A DNA stretch of 58,207 nucleotides from Bacilli bacterium (GTDB lineage: Bacteria > Bacillota_I > Bacilli_A > RFN20 > CAG-826): positions 1 to 58,207 of the forward strand of contig JAKSVF010000007.1 of the NCBI GenBank assembly GCA_024408235.1, given 5' to 3'. The notes beneath the pieces are model-generated. The model ran no database searches. It was given only the letters and a program-made list of their open reading frames with translations, and had not been told where the DNA came from. The position numbers were made by a program, and so were the translations under genes. Below, one piece after another: positions 26,780 through 36,099 of the stretch (within the stretch, counting starts at the first letter, position 1; every line of letters starts with the position of its first letter).

Positions 26780-27082
26780 TTGGCATTTTGATAAACGTGT
26801 GTAATATGGCCACATAGCATTGAAGGGAAATAGTACCTTTCGAGTAAGACTTGAGCGAGCCGCTGATGGTGAGAGGGCGGTGTCTGAGGCGATTGGGAAC
26901 GCGTCCTGGAGCTGATTCCTGAAATTAGTAGGGAACTCCGTGTTCGCACGTTATAGCGACTTTGGGTTACTAACTGACCCGGAAAGGCAATTGCCGTGAG
27001 GCTGTTGCAAACTAAGGTGGCACCACGTTATTAAAGTAACGTCCTTAGGCTAAGTAGCTTAGGGACGTTTTGTTTTATAGAA
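26780..27082 (+). promoter_or_regulatory. T-box riboswitch leader, probably arginine-specific
   Basis: Promoter TTGGCA (26780-26785), 16 bases, TAATAT (26802-26807). The leader has AGTA elements at 26832 and 26843, a GAGCGAGCCGCTGATGGTGA stem I apex, and GAA-CGC-G at 26897-26903 where the specifier is expected: CGC, Arg. The T-box AGGTGGCACCACG is at 27015-27027; its TGGC would pair with a tRNA end bearing discriminator G. A terminator (AACGTCC/GGACGTT plus T-run) lies at 27038-27080. Uncharged tRNA-Arg would favour readthrough into the transporter and argGH. The specifier call is inference. Confidence 0.85.
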
Positions 27083-27136
27083 CCTCCCGAACTACAAAGT
27101 TTCAGTAGTCATAGAAATAATTAAGGAGGTACTAAA

Positions 27137-27994
27137 ATGAAACTTACAAAGACAGTCACCCTCTCACTTTGCATGATGGGCACATTAGCACTTGGTGCTT
27201 GCGGAAAGCAGACCAAACTCAGCGTTAAATCGATCGCATTAACAGAAGAGGAATACGCTTTCGCTATTCAGAAAGGCTCTTCACTCGTCGCCGAAGTTAA
27301 CAAAGTTATGGCAGAGTTGAAAGCGGACAAATCTGCCGAAGGATTAGATGGCATCATCAACTCATTCTTCGACGGCACAGCAACGTTCGAGTATTCAAAC
27401 CCAAACGTTGCAACTCCTAAAGCAAATGATCCAACCTATTTCGTCGTTGGAACAAATGCTTACTTCCCGCCTTTCGAATATAAAAACGGCGATAAGTTCA
27501 CTGGCATAGATATGAAGATCGCCAGTGTGCTCGCAACTAAATTTAATAAGACTTTATATATCGTTGATACAGAGTTCAGCTCATTAATCCCAGGCGTTAA
27601 GGCTGGAGACTACGATATTGCAATGGCGGGTATGACCGTTACAGAAACTAGAAAAGAACAGGTCGACTTTGCAGACCCATATTACAACTCAGCACAGGTC
27701 ATCACAGTTAAAGAAGGTGACACGACATTTGATGAGTGCAAAACTCCAGAAGATGTTGAAAATATCCTCAAATCCAAAGGAAAAGACTATGTTGTTGGCA
27801 CTCAGAACGGCACAACAGGCTACATGTATACAGCTGGAGATGAAGATTTTGGCTATGATGGTTTCAAGAACCTCACAACAAAAGGATACAAGACAGGCGC
27901 TCTAGCAATGACAGATCTCAAGAACGGCGCAATCAATGCAGTTATCCTTGATGAGCAGCCATCCAAGATGATCGTTGAAGCATTTAATAAATAA
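27137..27994 (+). CDS. Amino-acid ABC transporter binding lipoprotein, apparently circularly permuted
   Basis: 285 residues; AGGAGG ribosome site. Lipobox LGAC (C22). Residues 33-78 (ALTEEEYAFAIQKGSSLVAE, then VNKVMAELKADK) correspond to the segment that ends normal family members. The usual start (FVVGTNAYFPPFEYKN) begins near residue 101, and the protein stops just after LDEQPSKMIVEAFNK, where that tail would normally follow. The order is thus rotated. Both lobes and the ligand signature (MAGMTVTETRKEQVDFADPY) remain. Placed after an Arg T-box and before argGH, so arginine, citrulline or ornithine is the likely cargo. Confidence 0.85.
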   Translation: MKLTKTVTLSLCMMGTLALGACGKQTKLSVKSIALTEEEYAFAIQKGSSLVAEVNKVMAELKADKSAEGLDGIINSFFDGTATFEYSNPNVATPKANDPTYFVVGTNAYFPPFEYKNGDKFTGIDMKIASVLATKFNKTLYIVDTEFSSLIPGVKAGDYDIAMAGMTVTETRKEQVDFADPYYNSAQVITVKEGDTTFDECKTPEDVENILKSKGKDYVVGTQNGTTGYMYTAGDEDFGYDGFKNLTTKGYKTGALAMTDLKNGAINAVILDEQPSKMIVEAFNK

Positions 27995-27996
27995 GT

Positions 27997-28698
27997 ATGT
28001 CCAACTTTGAGATATTCTGGAGTAAGTTTTCTCAAGGTGGCGGCTATGTAGATTACCTTATCGGCCTTCAAAATACCGCAATCATCGCGGTATTGGGCCT
28101 GGTAATCGGATTCATCATTGGTTCTCTTGTCGCCTTAGTAAAATTCATCCCGTCCAACAAGTGGCCGGTAAAAATCCTAAAAGGAATCGGCGACGTCTAT
28201 GTCACAGTGCTCCGCGGAACGCCAATGATAGTTCAGCTTCTTTTGGTGCACTTTGCTTTATTCCCAATGATGGGCTTAGGGTGGGTTAATTCAGTTGCTC
28301 AGGCGGTTATAGTGTTCGGCTTAAATTCCGGCGCTTACATGGCTGAAATCATTAGATCAGGTGTAAATGCAGTGGATCCAGGACAAATGGAAGCCGGAAG
28401 ATGCGTAGGCTTATCCTATTCTGAATCAATGATAAAAATTGTTCTCCCTCAGGCGTTCAAGAACATCGTTCCAACAATCGGCAATGAGTTTATCACCCTT
28501 TTGAAAGAGACATCCGTTGTCTCATTCATTGCGGTTATCGACCTCACAAAGTCAATGGACTCAATCGCCAATTCAACATATGAATATTTCGTTCCATATA
28601 TCTTCCTTGCAATTACGTACCTCATCTTGGTATTAGGAATATCGTATGGAATCAAGTTGCTTGAAAGGAGGTTAAAGAAAAATGAACGACACCAATAA
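27997..28698 (+). CDS. Polar amino-acid ABC transporter permease
   Basis: 233 residues, about five membrane helices. The HisM/GlnP-type coupling loop is present: [20 protein letters not shown] followed by [17 protein letters not shown], which contacts the ATPase. Typical N-terminal [16 protein letters not shown]. Starts 2 bases after the binding protein and overlaps the ATPase by 17 bases. It forms a homodimeric channel for the amino acid delivered by the lipoprotein. Confidence 0.9.
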   Translation: MSNFEIFWSKFSQGGGYVDYLIGLQNTAIIAVLGLVIGFIIGSLVALVKFIPSNKWPVKILKGIGDVYVTVLRGTPMIVQLLLVHFALFPMMGLGWVNSVAQAVIVFGLNSGAYMAEIIRSGVNAVDPGQMEAGRCVGLSYSESMIKIVLPQAFKNIVPTIGNEFITLLKETSVVSFIAVIDLTKSMDSIANSTYEYFVPYIFLAITYLILVLGISYGIKLLERRLKKNERHQ

Positions 28699-29458
28699 CG
28701 AAGTCATCTTAAGCGTTCAGCACTTAAAGAAGACGTTCAATAAACTTGAAGTTCTTAAGGACGTCAGCATCGATATCTCCAAAGGAGATGTTGTTGCGGT
28801 TATCGGTCCTTCTGGCTGTGGCAAATCAACATTCCTCCGCTGTCTAAACTGTTTAGAAGATCCAGATGATGGAAGCGTCATCATCTTCGACAACGTCAAC
28901 ATCGCTGATGTGAGAATCGACATCAATGAACATAGACGAAACATGGGAATGGTGTTCCAGCACTTTAATCTCTTTGAGAACAAGACGGTTCTTGAAAACA
29001 TTACACTAGGTCCAATCAACGCAGCTTTAAAAAAGAACAAGAAGGCGTCCAAGAAGGCAATTGTTGAAGAAGCTAAAACTAAAGCGATGACCCTCCTTGA
29101 AAGAATCGGTTTAGTAGATAAGGCTAACGCTTACCCATCTACTCTGTCTGGCGGACAGAAACAGAGAATCGCAATCGTTAGAGCCCTTGCAATGGACCCT
29201 AAAGTCATATTATTCGATGAACCAACTTCCGCACTTGATCCAGAGATGGTTGGAGAAGTCCTCCAGCTCATCAAAGAACTCGCCCAATCCGGAATGACAA
29301 TGGTCATCGTCACACACGAAATGGGCTTCGCTAAAGAAGTCGCAAACAAAGTCGTTTTCTTCAATGAGGGCATCATCGAAGAAGAGGGCAACCCAAAAGA
29401 AGTTTTCGCTAACCCTCAAAGCGTTAGATTGAAAGACTTCTTGTCAAAAGTTTTATAA
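28682..29458 (+). CDS. Polar amino-acid ABC transporter ATPase
   Basis: 258 residues. Walker [11 protein letters not shown]-loop [12 protein letters not shown], signature LSGGQKQR, Walker [16 protein letters not shown] and switch His in VTHEMGF. This is the GlnQ/ArtP/HisP class. An AAGGAGG ribosome site lies inside the end of the permease gene, giving coupled translation. It powers the transporter, then argG follows after 19 bases, so import and arginine synthesis share the T-box leader. Confidence 0.92.
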   Translation: MNDTNNEVILSVQHLKKTFNKLEVLKDVSIDISKGDVVAVIGPSGCGKSTFLRCLNCLEDPDDGSVIIFDNVNIADVRIDINEHRRNMGMVFQHFNLFENKTVLENITLGPINAALKKNKKASKKAIVEEAKTKAMTLLERIGLVDKANAYPSTLSGGQKQRIAIVRALAMDPKVILFDEPTSALDPEMVGEVLQLIKELAQSGMTMVIVTHEMGFAKEVANKVVFFNEGIIEEEGNPKEVFANPQSVRLKDFLSKVL

Positions 29459-29477
29459 ACAATACGAGGATCAATCC

Positions 29478-30704
29478 ATGATAAAAGATAAGAATTCCAT
29501 TAAGAAGGTCGTTTTAGCTTACTCTGGCGGCCTTGATACATCCATCATCATCCCCTGGCTAAAAGAGAACTACAACAACTGTGAAGTCGTTTGCGTCTCC
29601 GGAAATGTAGGTCAAGGAACGGAGTTAGATGGCCTAGAAGAAAAAGCCATAAAGACAGGAGCGTCAAAACTATACATCGAAGATTTAACCGATGAATTCG
29701 TCGATGATTATGTTATTCCAACCATGAAAGCAGGGGCAAAATACGAGGAATATCTCCTTGGAACATCATTTGCTAGACCTGTAATCGGCAAGAGAATTGC
29801 GGAGATTGCCCTAAAAGAAGGAGCGGATGCAATATGCCATGGCTGCACTGGCAAAGGCAATGACCAGGTAAGATTTGAACTCGCCATTAAGTCAGTTGCC
29901 CCAGACATGAAAATCATCGCTCCATGGAGAGAATGGTCAATCAAGTCTAGAGAAGAGGAGATTGAATATGCAGAAGCTCATAACATCCCATTAAAAATCA
30001 ACCGTGAGACAAACTATTCCAAAGACAAGAATCTTTGGCACTTGTCACACGAGGGACTTGACCTTGAAGATCCAGGATCTGAACCACAGTACGAGAAAGA
30101 AGGGTTCCTTGAATTGGGCGTCTCTCCAATCCAGGCCCCAGACACCCCAACATATATCACAATCGAGTTCGATAAAGGCACACCAATCGCATTCAACGGG
30201 ATGAAGATGTCCTCAAAAGAAATCATCTATGCCCTAAATAAAGTTGGCGGAGAAAACGGCATCGGATTACTCGACATCGTTGAGAATAGACTTGTCGGCA
30301 TGAAGTCCCGTGGCGTTTATGAAACCCCGGGTGGAGAGATCCTTTATTACGCTCACGATTATTTAGAAACAATCACCCTTGATAAGATGACGATGCATGA
30401 GAAGGCAAAACTATCAATCACCTTTGGTGAACTCGTATATAACGGCCAGTGGTTCACGCCTCTTAGAGAGGCCTTAAGCGCATTTGTAGATAAGACTCAA
30501 GAAGCGGTTACAGGTCTCGTTAAACTTAAACTCTACAAAGGCAATATCATCAAAGCTGGAGTCTGGTCGCCAAATTCTTTATACAGCGAAGAAATCGCGA
30601 CATTCTCAGAAGACCATGTCTACAATCAAGCCGACTCAGAAGGATTCATCAACCTTTTTGGCTTGCCAATTCAAGTGGCCGCAATGTTGAAGAAGAATAA
30701 ATAG
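29478..30704 (+). CDS. argG: Argininosuccinate synthase
   Basis: 408 residues, full length. The P-loop [18 protein letters not shown] of the N-type PP-ATPases is present, with [25 protein letters not shown] (citrulline and aspartate site) and the [19 protein letters not shown] block. It joins citrulline and aspartate with ATP to give argininosuccinate. Directly followed by argH and preceded by the transporter, with no other arg genes in view. Making arginine from imported citrulline is an attractive reading, but it is inference. Confidence 0.95.
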   Translation: MIKDKNSIKKVVLAYSGGLDTSIIIPWLKENYNNCEVVCVSGNVGQGTELDGLEEKAIKTGASKLYIEDLTDEFVDDYVIPTMKAGAKYEEYLLGTSFARPVIGKRIAEIALKEGADAICHGCTGKGNDQVRFELAIKSVAPDMKIIAPWREWSIKSREEEIEYAEAHNIPLKINRETNYSKDKNLWHLSHEGLDLEDPGSEPQYEKEGFLELGVSPIQAPDTPTYITIEFDKGTPIAFNGMKMSSKEIIYALNKVGGENGIGLLDIVENRLVGMKSRGVYETPGGEILYYAHDYLETITLDKMTMHEKAKLSITFGELVYNGQWFTPLREALSAFVDKTQEAVTGLVKLKLYKGNIIKAGVWSPNSLYSEEIATFSEDHVYNQADSEGFINLFGLPIQVAAMLKKNK

Positions 30705-30706
30705 TT

Positions 30707-32080
30707 ATGGAAAAGCTTTGGAGCGGAAGAACTAAAGGAGCAACATCCGAAATAGCGGACTCTTTCAACTCGTCCATCACATTTGATTCCCGGCTTTATA
30801 GTGAGGATATAGAAGGCTCAATCGCCCACGCGATGATGCTCGCTCACCAGGGAATCATCTCCGAGGAAGAGAAAGAAGAAATTGTTAACGGACTCATTTC
30901 AATAAAAGATGACATCTTTACCAACAGCATCAAGATTGATATGAGCGCGGAAGACATCCACATGTTCATCGAAAGCGAGCTCACTAAGAGAATCGGGGAG
31001 GCGGGAAAGAAACTTCACACCGCCAGATCGAGAAACGACCAGGTGGCTTTAGATACAAGGCTTCATCTGCTTAAGAAGATAAAACTAATAAAGCATAGCC
31101 TTAAGAAACTCATCAAATCTCTTGTAAAAAAGGCGGAAAATCACGTTTCAACGATCATGCCTGGCTACACCCACCTACAAAGAGCCCAACCAATATCATT
31201 TGCTCACTTGCTTCTTGCATATGTTGCAATGCTAGATAGGGACATTGATAGACTGGATGATTTAAAGAAGAGAGTAGGGGTATCTCCTATTGGAGCGTGT
31301 GCTCTGGCAGGAACAACTTATGACACCGATAGATTCTATGAGGCCGAACTTTTAGGACTCGACAAAGTGAGTGTTAACTCGCTTGATGCCGTATCTGACC
31401 GTGACTTTGTCGTCGAGTTCCTTGCTGACGCCTCTCTCATCATGATGCATCTTTCAAGAATGTCAGAGGAGTTCATCATCTACTCATCTTGGGAATTCAA
31501 GTTCATTGAGTTCTCGGATGAATTCACAACCGGTTCATCAATAATGCCTCAAAAGAAGAATTCAGATATGGCTGAACTCATAAGAGGAAAGACCGGAAGA
31601 GTGTATGGAGATTTAATCTCTCTCCTCGTGACCTTAAAAGGTCTCCCACTTGCTTATAACAAAGATATGCAAGAGGACAAGGAAGCTATGTTTGACGCGA
31701 TTGACACTCTAGAAGCCTGTTTAAAGGTTATGACACCTATGATTGATACGATGAAGGTATTCGAAGATAACATGCTTCTAGCGGCCCAAAAAGGGTTCAT
31801 CAACGCAACGGATTTAGCGGACTATCTCGTCTCAAAAGGCCTACCATTTAGAGAAGCTTATAAAGTCTCAGGGTCTCTTGTCGGTGACTGCATTAAGAAC
31901 AACACGATTCTTGAGAAGATGAATCTAACAGAATTCAAAGCGTTCTCACCACTAATAGAGGATGATGTTTATGAAGCGATTTCATTAACAACATGTCTAA
32001 ACAAGAGAAATTCTTATGGTGGCACATCGCCAAAGAACGTCATGATGCAGATTGAGTTATATAAAAAGAGATATAAGTAG
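30707..32080 (+). CDS. argH: Argininosuccinate lyase
   Basis: 457 residues, full length. The fumarase/aspartase signature GSSIMPQKKN is intact, as are TARSRNDQVALDTRL, the HLQRAQP catalytic His region and the N-terminal LWSGRTKG. It splits argininosuccinate into arginine and fumarate. Starts 2 bases after the argG stop, with no separate ribosome site, so translation is coupled. Last gene of the T-box operon; an intrinsic terminator follows. Confidence 0.95.
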   Translation: MEKLWSGRTKGATSEIADSFNSSITFDSRLYSEDIEGSIAHAMMLAHQGIISEEEKEEIVNGLISIKDDIFTNSIKIDMSAEDIHMFIESELTKRIGEAGKKLHTARSRNDQVALDTRLHLLKKIKLIKHSLKKLIKSLVKKAENHVSTIMPGYTHLQRAQPISFAHLLLAYVAMLDRDIDRLDDLKKRVGVSPIGACALAGTTYDTDRFYEAELLGLDKVSVNSLDAVSDRDFVVEFLADASLIMMHLSRMSEEFIIYSSWEFKFIEFSDEFTTGSSIMPQKKNSDMAELIRGKTGRVYGDLISLLVTLKGLPLAYNKDMQEDKEAMFDAIDTLEACLKVMTPMIDTMKVFEDNMLLAAQKGFINATDLADYLVSKGLPFREAYKVSGSLVGDCIKNNTILEKMNLTEFKAFSPLIEDDVYEAISLTTCLNKRNSYGGTSPKNVMMQIELYKKRYK

Positions 32081-32090
32081 ACAATTGCCT

Positions 32091-32117
32091 AGCCCCCAGT
32101 TATCTGAGGGCTTTTTA
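32091..32117 (+). terminator. Terminator of the arginine operon
   Basis: AGCCCCCAG and CTGAGGGCT pair around TTAT, then TTTTAAT. Confidence 0.8.
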
Positions 32118-32203
32118 ATCAAAAAACCGGCCCTGCAGCGCTGCAAGGCCGGCCCTTCCCGCTCCCACTTGCCATGAGGGAAGGATAGGTCTATACTACG
32201 ACT

Positions 32204-32246
32204 GAGCGTGGGAACTCAGAGGTAGGATTCGTCCTACTTCTTTTTG
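32204..32246 (+). ncRNA. Candidate antisense antitoxin RNA, copy 1
   Basis: Promoter TTGCCA (32169-32174), exact 17-base spacer, TATACT (32192-32197). The RNA would start near 32204, form a CTGAG/CTCAG hairpin and end at GTAGGA-TTCG-TCCTAC plus T-run (32222-32246). It is complementary to the last codons and 3' end of the peptide mRNA, the overlap used by txpA/RatA-like type I systems. Confidence 0.6.
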
Positions 32247-32305
32247 TTCCCTAGCTCAGCTAGTATCAGGAGCACGATGATCAGGATGATTACCGCATCC
32301 GACAT
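32234..32305 (-). CDS. Small hydrophobic peptide, type I toxin-like, copy 1
   Basis: 23 residues: start MSDAVIILIIV, end LAELGNKKK. One membrane helix with an acidic start and a Lys tail, the shape of holin-like type I toxins. AAGGAGG is 7 bases before ATG 32305. The stop codon sits inside the stem of the antisense RNA terminator. Identical in the second copy. Too short for a confident family match; assignment rests on architecture. Confidence 0.65.
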   Translation of the reverse strand: MSDAVIILIIVLLILAELGNKKK

Positions 32306-32434
32306 CACGCCTCCTCCTTTCCTTGCCCATGAGGCCTGGAGCGGCTGTTTGGGAGCATTTCATGAACATGCCCTCCACTAATAAATAGAGGAGTTTTCCT
32401 GATTTTTTACCAAAAACTTTTCAATCTTATAAGA

Positions 32435-32454
32435 AAAACCCCATATGGGGTTTT
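32435..32454 (-). terminator. Terminator of asnB
   Basis: AAAACCCC-ATAT-GGGGTTTT, symmetric hairpin just after the asnB stop. Half of it recurs beside repeat copy 2. Confidence 0.75.
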
Positions 32455-32463
32455 ATTATTCTT

Positions 32464-34044
32464 TTATTTTCCGGAGTTTCCGTAGTTTGATAGAACCCTA
32501 GCAGAGGGATCGTTTACATTACAGCCATCCCATCTCTTGTTTGGCATCCAGAAATCGACAATCATTTCTGCTTGACCTGGATAGTATTTCTCAAATATTT
32601 CTCTATATAAAAGCGACTCTTTCGTGAATGGCGTTGCGTGTTTATATGCAACTCTTTTCGCTTCGTATTCTTCATCCGAATAACATGTTCCAGCGAACCC
32701 CTTTAAGTGGTCGACCATAGAATGGCCTACTGCATCAGAGAACGCCGCCTTATCTCTCATAAGTATTTCTTTTGGAAGAATGTCATCAGCCTCAAACGCA
32801 TGCCTTAACAAATATTTGCCGATGCCATATGAGTTCATCTTTAACTTAGGGTCTATTGCCATTACATATTTAACGAACTCTAAATCGCCAAACGGGACTC
32901 TAGCTTCTAAAGAGTTGACTGAGATGCAGCGATCTGCGCGCAAAACATCATACATGTGTATCTCACGAATACGTTTAATTGCCTCCATCTGGAATTCTTT
33001 AGGATTTGGAGCGAAGTCTGTGTACTTGTATCCGAATAACTCATCCGATATTTCTCCTGTTAAAATCACTCTGACATCGCTTTGCTCATGGATGGCTTTG
33101 CATATTAGATACATGCCCATTGAAGCTCGGATAGTCGTGATGTCATACGTAGCCAATGTCTTGATCACAAAATCCAGTGACTCTAAAACGTCTTCTTTGG
33201 TCATGATTATTTCATGATGATCAGAACCTATAAAGTCTGCGACCTTCTTAGCATACTTTAAGTCAATGGCATCAGTAGACATGCCAATCGCATAAGTCTT
33301 GATTGGCTTATTTAACAACTTTTGTGAAATAGCGCATACCAAAGAAGAATCTAATCCTCCGGACAATAAGAAACCTAATGGAGCGTCAGCATCTAATCTC
33401 TTTTCAACGCCTTTTATTAGCAAATCGTGGATATTTTTGCATGTTTTTTCAAGATTATCCGTATTGTATTCGCTCACTTCCGTCACATCTTTATAACAAT
33501 GGAACTCACCATCTTTGTAATAGCGTCCAGGAGGGAATGGAAGTATCTTTTCAACAAGCGGTATCAGGTTCTTTGGCTCAGAGGCAAATGCGATATTGCC
33601 CCATTTGTCATATCCATAATATAGGGGCCTAATTCCGATCGGATCTCTAGCGGCTATAAATGATTTTAATGAAGCGTCATAGATGATTAAGGCATATTCA
33701 GCATCAAGCATCTTGAACATCTCTACCCCGTATTCCTCATATAAAGGGAGAAGGATTTCGCAATCGGACTCACTTACAAAACTGTATCCCTTTGAGATTA
33801 GTCCTTCTTTCAGTTTTCTAAAACCGTATATTTCTCCATTACAGATAAGGTAATTATTGTTCATATTAAAAGGCTGCATACCCGAAGGCGATAAACCCAT
33901 GATTGATAAGCGGTGGAAACCTAAATAACCATTCTCGATTTCAACGATTCTAGACATATCAGGTCCACGAGAAATTGTCTCATCGAACCCTTTCTGGAAC
34001 TCATCCAATGAAAGAGGCCCAATGTAACCCATAATTGAACACAT
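32464..34044 (-). CDS. asnB: Asparagine synthase (glutamine-hydrolysing)
   Basis: 526 residues. Begins MCSIMGYIG, so Cys2 becomes the N-terminal nucleophile of the glutaminase domain; FHRLSIMG and NGEIYGFR follow. The C-terminal synthetase domain has the PP-loop LLSGGLDSSLV. It converts aspartate to asparagine using glutamine nitrogen and ATP, acting as E. coli AsnB. AAAGGAG precedes the start. It follows the Amt-PII gene on the same strand after 57 bases that include a strong hairpin, so partial cotranscription is possible. It fits the nitrogen island. Confidence 0.93.
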   Translation of the reverse strand: MCSIMGYIGPLSLDEFQKGFDETISRGPDMSRIVEIENGYLGFHRLSIMGLSPSGMQPFNMNNNYLICNGEIYGFRKLKEGLISKGYSFVSESDCEILLPLYEEYGVEMFKMLDAEYALIIYDASLKSFIAARDPIGIRPLYYGYDKWGNIAFASEPKNLIPLVEKILPFPPGRYYKDGEFHCYKDVTEVSEYNTDNLEKTCKNIHDLLIKGVEKRLDADAPLGFLLSGGLDSSLVCAISQKLLNKPIKTYAIGMSTDAIDLKYAKKVADFIGSDHHEIIMTKEDVLESLDFVIKTLATYDITTIRASMGMYLICKAIHEQSDVRVILTGEISDELFGYKYTDFAPNPKEFQMEAIKRIREIHMYDVLRADRCISVNSLEARVPFGDLEFVKYVMAIDPKLKMNSYGIGKYLLRHAFEADDILPKEILMRDKAAFSDAVGHSMVDHLKGFAGTCYSDEEYEAKRVAYKHATPFTKESLLYREIFEKYYPGQAEMIVDFWMPNKRWDGCNVNDPSARVLSNYGNSGK

Positions 34045-34071
34045 AATTACTCCTTTCTATAAATATGGAAA

Positions 34072-34095
34072 GTGCCTAAGTTTCGACCTAGGCAC
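34072..34095 (-). terminator. Hairpin between amt and asnB
   Basis: A 10-bp perfect stem (GTGCCTAAGT / ACCTAGGCAC, one G-U pair) closed by a tetraloop, followed on the minus strand by TTTCC and an AT-rich stretch. It may stop, or partly stop, amt transcription before asnB. Confidence 0.55.
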
Positions 34096-34101
34096 AATCA
34101 C

Positions 34102-35889
34102 TTAAACCGTTTCGTCCGTCAAGGCTAGCACGCCAGTCTCTCCGGTCCTTACTTTTATGACATCGAGACAGCGGTAAATGAATATCTTTCCATCACCTAC
34201 GTGCCCTGTGTATAAAGCTTTTCTAGCCGTATCAACAAGTAGCGATACTGGAACTGTAGATACGACGACATCAACCTGAACTTTTGGCAATAATGTTGGC
34301 TCAACCTTAACGCCACGATAGTACTCTGGAGCACCCTTCTGGATTCCGCATCCCATAACATGGGATACAGTCATACCTGTAATGCCGATTTCCATTAATG
34401 AAGACTTGAGAGTCTCTAGCATTCTTTCCTTACAGATAATCTCAACTTTCGTGATGACGACATCACCTTCCTTGATCGTGTCGGTTGGTTCAACGTTCTT
34501 GACTTCAATCGCCTCTGCAATAGGTGTTTCTCCAGTAACTGCAACAGCATCTCCATAATCAAGATGTTCAACCGCCGGAAGGAAGTCAGCATATGCTGAT
34601 GGAAGACCATGCTCTGTGATGTCGAGACCCTTGATCTCTTCTTCTCTGGATGCTCTTAATCCGATTGTTTTCTTTAAGACCCAGAAAACGCCGAACATTG
34701 TTACGCCTGCCCAAACTAAGATTGCGATTTCGCCAAGGAACTGGACTCCTAAAACCTTTAAGCCGTCAACAAATGAAGTTCCGTGAATTAATGCATATAT
34801 TGGACCGTCAACAGCAAATACGGCTGATCCATCTTCTGCGACGCCGACAATAGCGGTGGATGTTGAGAATAAGCCTGCTGCGATAGTGCCCCAGATGCCG
34901 TTTGCCAAATGAACGCCACACGCACCAACAGGGTCATCAATATGTAATTTAAGATCTAAGAACTCAACAACTACAACGACCAATATGCCAGCGACAGCAC
35001 CGATGATTATTGCGCCAAAGCAATCGACATTTGAGCAGCCAGCTGTAATTGCAACTAAGCCAGCTAGACCTGCGTTTAAGCACATAGATACATCAGGTTT
35101 GCCATTCTTGAACCAGGTGTAAATGAGTGTTGCGACTGTTGCAACGGCTGGAGCGATTGTCGTAGTTGCAAATATCATTCCGAGCTGGGTTAAATTCTTA
35201 GCTGTAGCTCCATTGAAGCCATACCATCCAAACCAAAGGATGAAACAACCGAGTGCGCCTAATGTGATTGAGTGGCCCTGGATTGCGTTTACTTTAGTGA
35301 CCTTGCCGGATGAATCCCTTGTGTATTTGCCAAGACGTGCACCTTCCATGATGGCGCCGATTAAAGCGACAATGCCTCCGACTGAGTGAATTGCTGCAGA
35401 TCCTGCGAAATCGATAAAGCCCATCTGTGCGAGCCAACCTCCGCCCCAGACCCAATGAGCTTCAATTGGATAAACAACAAAGCTGATAACGAAGGAATAA
35501 ATGCAATAAGAAAGGAATTTTGTTCTTTCGGCCATAGCTCCTGAAACGATCGTTGCTGCTGTTGCGCAGAAGACGAGGTTGAATACGAAGTTTGACCAGT
35601 CAAAATTCTTGAAATTCGTAAAGATGTCAAGAGTTGGTATACCGACGAATCCCCCTAATGCGTCTTCGCCTAACATAAGGCCTGCACCAAGGAAAATGAA
35701 TGCAACAGTGCCAATGCAGAAGTCCATGAGGTTCTTCATGATGATGTTGCCTGCGTTTTTCGCTCTAGTGAATCCTGTTTCGACCATCGCGAATCCCGCT
35801 TGCATGAAGAAGACTAATGCGGCACCTATCAGGAACCAGATCGCGAACGCTGTTTCGGAAACTAGAGACGTAATTTCTAGATTTGTCAT
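34102..35889 (-). CDS. amt: Ammonium transporter fused to a P-II regulator domain
   Basis: 595 residues from ATG 35889 (AAAGGAG upstream). Residues about 1-430 form the eleven-helix Amt channel (FFMQAGFAMVETGFTRAKN; AHWVWGGGWL; GGIVALIGA). After a linker the last ~115 residues are a GlnB/GlnK domain: KVEIICKERMLETLKSSL, T-loop EYYRGVKVE and the C-terminal signature TGHVGDGKIFIY. Free GlnK normally plugs Amt under nitrogen excess; fusion ties gate and pore together. The T-loop Tyr is present. Its leader has an attenuator that fits ANTAR control. Confidence 0.92.
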   Translation of the reverse strand: MTNLEITSLVSETAFAIWFLIGAALVFFMQAGFAMVETGFTRAKNAGNIIMKNLMDFCIGTVAFIFLGAGLMLGEDALGGFVGIPTLDIFTNFKNFDWSNFVFNLVFCATAATIVSGAMAERTKFLSYCIYSFVISFVVYPIEAHWVWGGGWLAQMGFIDFAGSAAIHSVGGIVALIGAIMEGARLGKYTRDSSGKVTKVNAIQGHSITLGALGCFILWFGWYGFNGATAKNLTQLGMIFATTTIAPAVATVATLIYTWFKNGKPDVSMCLNAGLAGLVAITAGCSNVDCFGAIIIGAVAGILVVVVVEFLDLKLHIDDPVGACGVHLANGIWGTIAAGLFSTSTAIVGVAEDGSAVFAVDGPIYALIHGTSFVDGLKVLGVQFLGEIAILVWAGVTMFGVFWVLKKTIGLRASREEEIKGLDITEHGLPSAYADFLPAVEHLDYGDAVAVTGETPIAEAIEVKNVEPTDTIKEGDVVITKVEIICKERMLETLKSSLMEIGITGMTVSHVMGCGIQKGAPEYYRGVKVEPTLLPKVQVDVVVSTVPVSLLVDTARKALYTGHVGDGKIFIYRCLDVIKVRTGETGVLALTDETV

Positions 35890-35999
35890 AATGCTCTCCT
35901 TTAAATAAAAAAGAGGCAACGAGACCGGCTGCTTATTTACAACCAGGCCTCATTGCCTTTCCGATGCCAAAAGTCTAGGGCTCAAACCGTTAATGTCAA
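35890..35999 (-). promoter_or_regulatory. amt promoter and ANTAR-type antitermination leader
   Basis: Minus-strand promoter TTGACA (plus 35994-35999), 16 bases, TAGACT (35972-35977). The RNA can form AGGC-[AAUGAG]-GCCU (plus 35945-35958), a hexaloop with A at position 1 and G at 4. The same bases, GGCAAUGAGGCC, also pair over 12 bp with GGUCUCGUUGCC to make a terminator followed by a T-run (35903-35957). The two folds exclude each other. An upstream partner hairpin is not clear. Confidence 0.7.
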
Positions 36000-36099
36000 T
36001 TGCAATATCAATAAAAACGCTTTCAAAAACAACGCAAATAGAAGCATTATTTAATCTATAAATAATAAAAAACGCAAAGATGTAAGATTTTCATTTACA

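Larger units (their letters stand above)
32123..32421. repeat. 299-bp direct repeat, copy 1 (type I toxin-antitoxin-like unit)
   Basis: By eye, all 299 bases match 43886-44184 in the same orientation. After 9 mostly different bases, AAGAAAAACCCCA is also shared. The unit holds a tiny hydrophobic-peptide gene on the minus strand, a convergent promoter and short RNA on the plus strand, and a GC-rich hairpin at 32127-32152 that terminates the minus-strand mRNA. It occupies nearly all of the gap between argH and asnB. No transposase or target-site duplication is visible. Confidence 0.9.

Noticed and set aside
26608-26949. 113-codon minus-strand frame over the T-box leader
   Set aside because: It covers a structured RNA with canonical T-box elements and has no ribosome site or recognisable protein.
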